The position numbers and the translations under genes are program-made. Below the pieces are notes generated by a model. The model did not search any database. It worked only from the letters and a program-made list of their open reading frames with translations, and was not told where the DNA came from. DNA of 64,000 nucleotides from Myxococcus eversor (lineage in GTDB: Bacteria > Myxococcota > Myxococcia > Myxococcales > Myxococcaceae), in assembly GCF_010894455.1 (NCBI RefSeq), contig NZ_JAAIXY010000017.1, forward strand, positions 1-64,000, in the 5' to 3' direction. Shown here in pieces: positions 61,526 to 64,000 of this stretch; the stretch's first letter is position 1, and every line of letters starts with the position of its first letter.

Positions 61526-62686
61526 TCAGGCAGTCACGGCGCAGAAGCGCTCGTAGTCGATGAGCTCCACCTTCGCGCCCGGCGCGCACACCGGACACCC
61601 GACGTCCCGGCGCAGCTTCAGCTCCTGGAAGCGGGTGGTCAGCGCGTCGAAGGTGAGCAGCCGGCCCACGAGCGTCTCGCCCTGGCCGAGCAGCAGCTTG
61701 AGGGCCTCGTTGGCTTGCAAGAGGCCGATGATGCCGGGCAGCACGCCCAGCACGCCGGCCTCCGCGCACGACGGCGCCAGCTCTGGGGGCGGCGGGGCGG
61801 GGTAGAGGCAGCGGTAGCACGGGCCCTGGCCGGGCACGAAAGTCGTCACCTGGCCCTCGAAGCGGAACACGGAGCCGTGGATGTTGGGCAGGCCCTTCAT
61901 GAGGCACGCGTCGTTGAGCAGGTAGCGGGTGGGGAAGTTGTCCCCGCCGTCGAGGACGAGGTCGAACCCCTCCAGCACGCGCAGGACGTTGTGCGAGGTG
62001 AGTCGCTCCTGGAAGGGGATGACGCGGACGTCCGGGTTGAGGGCCTCAATCGCGGCCTTCGCGCTCACGACCTTGGGCTGGCCCCGGCGCTCCTGGGTGT
62101 GCAGCACCTGGCGCTGGAGGTTGCTCAGGTCCACCACGTCCGAGTCGACGATGCCCAGCGTCCCCACGCCCGCCGCCGCCAGGTACAGCGCCGCCGGTGA
62201 GCCCAGCCCGCCCGCGCCCATCAGCAGCACGCGCGACTTCAAGAGCTTCGCCTGCCCCTCCTCGCCGACCTCCGGGAGGATGAGGTGTCGGCGGTAGCGC
62301 TCCTTTTGTTCGGCGCTGAGCACGAAGGGCTTCTCCACCGGCAGCGCCGCGTCGCTCCAGCGGTTGTAGCCCCCCGCCAGCGAGGCCACGCGCGTGTAGC
62401 CCAGCTCCTTCAGGCTCTTCACCGCCAGCGCCGAGCGCGTCCCTCCGGCGCAGTAGACGACGAGCTCCTCGTCCCGCCCGGCCCGCTCCTCGATTCGCAG
62501 CTCCAGGTAACCCCGGGGGATGTGCACGGCGCCAGGCAGCCGCCCCCCCGCGTACTCGTCCGCCTCCCGCACGTCGATGAGCTTCACCGAGGCCCGGTCG
62601 TCCAGGAGCCGCTTCACCTCGTCCACGGTGACTTCGCGAATCTCCTGTTTCACACCGGCCAGAAGCTCACGGAAGGATGGGGCCAT
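61526..62686 (-). CDS. ThiF/MoeB-type adenylyltransferase with N-terminal rhodanese domain
   Basis: A 386-residue sulfur-carrier activating enzyme. The N-terminal rhodanese (about 15-110) has KLIDVREADEYAGG and VVYCAGGTRSA with the active-site Cys. The C-terminal E1-like domain (from about 125) starts RYRRHLILPEVGEEGQAKL and has VLLMGAGGLGSPAALYLAAA (ATP loop), DVVDLSNLQRQVL, and zinc-binding Cys pairs CYRCLYP and CPVC. It would adenylate a MoaD- or ThiS-type carrier and thiolate it, so the MoaD part of the fusion at 34899-35573 is a candidate client. Domain order is the reverse of eukaryotic MOCS3. Confidence 0.9.
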   Translation of the reverse strand: MAPSFRELLAGVKQEIREVTVDEVKRLLDDRASVKLIDVREADEYAGGRLPGAVHIPRGYLELRIEERAGRDEELVVYCAGGTRSALAVKSLKELGYTRVASLAGGYNRWSDAALPVEKPFVLSAEQKERYRRHLILPEVGEEGQAKLLKSRVLLMGAGGLGSPAALYLAAAGVGTLGIVDSDVVDLSNLQRQVLHTQERRGQPKVVSAKAAIEALNPDVRVIPFQERLTSHNVLRVLEGFDLVLDGGDNFPTRYLLNDACLMKGLPNIHGSVFRFEGQVTTFVPGQGPCYRCLYPAPPPPELAPSCAEAGVLGVLPGIIGLLQANEALKLLLGQGETLVGRLLTFDALTTRFQELKLRRDVGCPVCAPGAKVELIDYERFCAVTA

Positions 62687-62819
62687 GGGGCGGGGTATAA
62701 CCCGAGGGAGGGGCGTGTTCCGCGTGGGATGAAGCGTCCTGGGCGGACAGGCGGCCGGTCCCATGGATTTTCCGGCCCCGGGCGTTATAAAGGGCCGTTC
62801 GAGAGGAGATTTTCCCGAC

Positions 62820-63209
62820 ATGGATACGACGACCACGACCCCCGCCCCGGTCACCACGACGGCCCCCCAGTCCGCCCCGCCCGAGGCCGTGCGTTTGACG
62901 GAAGGCGCAATCCGGCAGGTGAAGGAGGTCATCAAGGCCCAGGGCTTCGAGGGCTACTTCTTCTCCATCCGCGTCGTCCCGGCCGGCTGCAGCGGCCTGG
63001 GCTACGACCTGAACCTGGTCAAGGAGTCGAAGGCCGGCGACAGCGTCTGGGAGCAGGACGGCGTGAAGCTCGCCACCGACGGCATGAGCGCCCAGTACCT
63101 GGCCGGCACGGAGATCGACTACGTCTCCGCCATCACCGGCTCGGGCTTCAAGTTCAACAACCCGAACGCGAAGTCCTCCTGCGGCTGCGGCACCTCGTTC
63201 ACGACCTGA
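62820..63209 (+). CDS. A-type iron-sulfur carrier (HesB/IscA family)
   Basis: A 129-residue A-type carrier. From about residue 25: AVRLTEGAIRQVKEVIKAQG, then RVVPAGCSGLGYDLNLV with the first Cys, and the end FNNPNAKSSCGCGTSF with the Cys pair. These three Cys bind or deliver Fe-S clusters. The N-terminal Thr/Pro stretch is extra and unstructured. ATG 62820 follows a GAGGAG about nine bases upstream; a longer start at 62763 is less likely. It is divergent from the ThiF-like gene and not in an isc or suf operon. Confidence 0.9.
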   Translation: MDTTTTTPAPVTTTAPQSAPPEAVRLTEGAIRQVKEVIKAQGFEGYFFSIRVVPAGCSGLGYDLNLVKESKAGDSVWEQDGVKLATDGMSAQYLAGTEIDYVSAITGSGFKFNNPNAKSSCGCGTSFTT

Positions 63210-63241
63210 GTTCCCGTCGTGGCGTGACGGGGTTCGCGACG

Positions 63242-63265
63242 GTCCACGCCTCCTGATGCGTGGAC
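63242..63265. terminator. First hairpin between convergent genes
   Basis: GTCCACGC-(8)-GCGTGGAC is a perfect 8-bp stem 32 bases after the A-type carrier stop, so it is a likely terminator of that gene. Confidence 0.5.
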
Positions 63266-63282
63266 GGGTGCTCGCGAGCCGA

Positions 63283-63320
63283 CACGAGGGTGGGTGTACC
63301 GCCCGCCCTCGTGCCTTCTC
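63283..63320 (+). terminator. Second hairpin between convergent genes
   Basis: CACGAGGG and CCCTCGTG pair (63283-63290 with 63306-63313) around a 15-base loop and are followed by CCTTCTC. It sits before the stop of the convergent thioesterase gene. Confidence 0.5.
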
Positions 63321-63338
63321 CATGCCGAGCGGGCCTCT

Positions 63339-63857
63339 TCAGGCCCCGGCGATGGGCTGCATCACCTTCAACCAGGACTGGTTCTCCTTCTGCCGCGCCA
63401 GTCGCTGGACGCGTCGCGCCTCGGCCTCCCGGAACGACTCGCGCTCCACGTCCGTCTCCATCAGCAGCGGCGGCACCGGCACGCGGCCGCCGTCCTTGTC
63501 GATGGCGACGAACGTCAGCAGCGCGCTGGTGGTGAGCGTGCGCTCGCCGGTGAGGGGGTTCTCCGCATGCACCGTCACGCCCACTTCCATGGAGGTGCGG
63601 AAGGCGGCCAGCACGCGCGAGTGGAGGAGCGCAATCCAGCCGACCTTGATGGGCGCGTGGAAGTGCAGGTCATCCATGGACGCCGTCACCACGACTTGCC
63701 GGCAGTGACGCTGGGCGGCCACCGCGCCGCAGATGTCGATCCACTCCATCACCTTGCCGCCGAACGCCGCGTTCAGGTTGTTGGCATCCGGAGGCAGGAT
63801 GAGCTGGGTCATCACCACCTCCGTGTCCTTGGCTCGCTTGGGCGTCATGTCAGCCAT
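63339..63857 (-). CDS. Hotdog-fold acyl-CoA thioesterase (YciA/BFIT type)
   Basis: A 172-residue hotdog protein. NNLNAAFGGKVMEWIDICGAVAAQRHCR contains the N-A-x-F-G-G-x-V pattern and Asp typical of the YciA/cytosolic acyl-CoA hydrolase group, followed by DDLHFHAPIKVGWIALLHS. The enzyme would cleave acyl-CoA to free acid and CoA in the cytoplasm. The C-terminal 30 residues are basic and helical. It is followed upstream, on the same strand, by another gene whose end is at 63909. Confidence 0.88.
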   Translation of the reverse strand: MADMTPKRAKDTEVVMTQLILPPDANNLNAAFGGKVMEWIDICGAVAAQRHCRQVVVTASMDDLHFHAPIKVGWIALLHSRVLAAFRTSMEVGVTVHAENPLTGERTLTTSALLTFVAIDKDGGRVPVPPLLMETDVERESFREAEARRVQRLARQKENQSWLKVMQPIAGA

Positions 63858-63908
63858 CTCACACCTTCCGTCCTGGGACTGGGGGCCGCGTGCGTGGGCC
63901 CCGGTGCC

Positions 63909-64000
63909 TCATGCCAGGAAGGTGGAGACGCGGTCCAGGAACTCCTCGCGGCCCCGGCCCCGGCGGATGTCCTGGCGTGACACGTCCATCACCAGGCACT
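63909..64000 (-). CDS. C-terminal end of an unidentified protein (possible deoxynucleoside kinase)
   Basis: About 30 codons ending TGA at 63909-63911 read CLVMDVSRQDIRRGRG, then REEFLDRVSTFLA. The pattern of a terminal beta strand, a D-containing loop and a final amphipathic helix is like the end of deoxynucleoside kinases, but thirty residues are too few for a firm assignment. It is on the same strand as the thioesterase, 51 bases upstream of that gene's start, so probably in one operon. Confidence 0.4.
   Translation of the reverse strand, partial: CLVMDVSRQDIRRGRGREEFLDRVSTFLA

Noticed and set aside
1..64000. tRNA, rRNA, CRISPR, insertion sequences or prophage genes.
   Set aside because: None was recognised by reading for conserved sequence or protein motifs on either strand; a tRNAscan or Infernal run would be needed to exclude small RNAs fully.

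Overview
The window is a high-GC chromosomal segment with almost no gaps and many GTG-start/TGA-stop overlaps. Several marks point to a predatory myxobacterium of the Myxococcaceae/Cystobacterineae type: four Ser/Thr protein kinase genes, many lipoproteins, two proteins ending in a MYXO-CTERM-like sorting tail, a terpene synthase with a broken paralogue, and extracellular-type peptidases. The genus cannot be fixed from the sequence alone. I saw no tRNA, rRNA, CRISPR array, insertion sequence or phage gene.

Layout. 1-8.0 kb: end of an MFS transporter, plsX, an App1-like HAD protein, a CCA-adding/poly(A)-polymerase-type nucleotidyltransferase, an EamA transporter, DNA polymerase IV, an aldo/keto-reductase remnant and a HAD phosphatase. 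8.1-16.1 kb: an accessory-looking stretch with a cysteine-poor S4 paralogue behind a Fur-family-like box, lipoproteins, an M23 peptidase, a class I terpene synthase, a YjbQ protein and a di-CxxCH lipoprotein with a DAGV repeat tail. 16.2-22.3 kb: three Ser/Thr kinases and an RluA pseudouridine synthase. 22.3-25.4 kb: a terpene synthase broken by one in-frame TGA, a WYL regulator and a divergent SDR with a clear palindrome between them. 25.6-31.3 kb: uppS, cdsA, rseP, an RlpA-like lipoprotein, tsaB and an Asd-like protein lacking the catalytic cysteine. 31.4-39.2 kb: envelope proteins, a fused MoaD-MoaE, a second site-2 protease with a long low-complexity tail, and a Nudix hydrolase. 39.3-45.2 kb: acetyl-CoA synthetase, an alpha-oxoamine-synthase-like PLP enzyme, a histidine phosphatase, a DUF2325-like protein and RNase HII. 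45.5-50.7 kb: a lipoprotein, a zinc-ribbon/TPR membrane protein, an M61 peptidase and an RsmB-like methyltransferase. 50.8-57.9 kb: a secreted metallophosphatase, then a tight operon of lipoprotein, DUF4956 membrane protein, thymidylate-kinase-like fusion, VTC-domain protein and porin-like protein. 58.1-64 kb: a membrane protein, a fourth kinase, rhodanese, ThiF/MoeB-rhodanese, A-type Fe-S carrier, hotdog thioesterase and the end of a possible kinase.

The best candidate for an undescribed system is the minus-strand operon at 52.6-57.9 kb. It joins a VTC (polyphosphate polymerase) domain, its frequent partner DUF4956, an outer-membrane-barrel-like protein, a lipoprotein, and a P-loop kinase fused to about nine tandem repeats of about 27 residues. 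A secreted phosphatase lies just downstream. Taken together it looks like a phosphate or polyphosphate handling locus, though that function is inferred.
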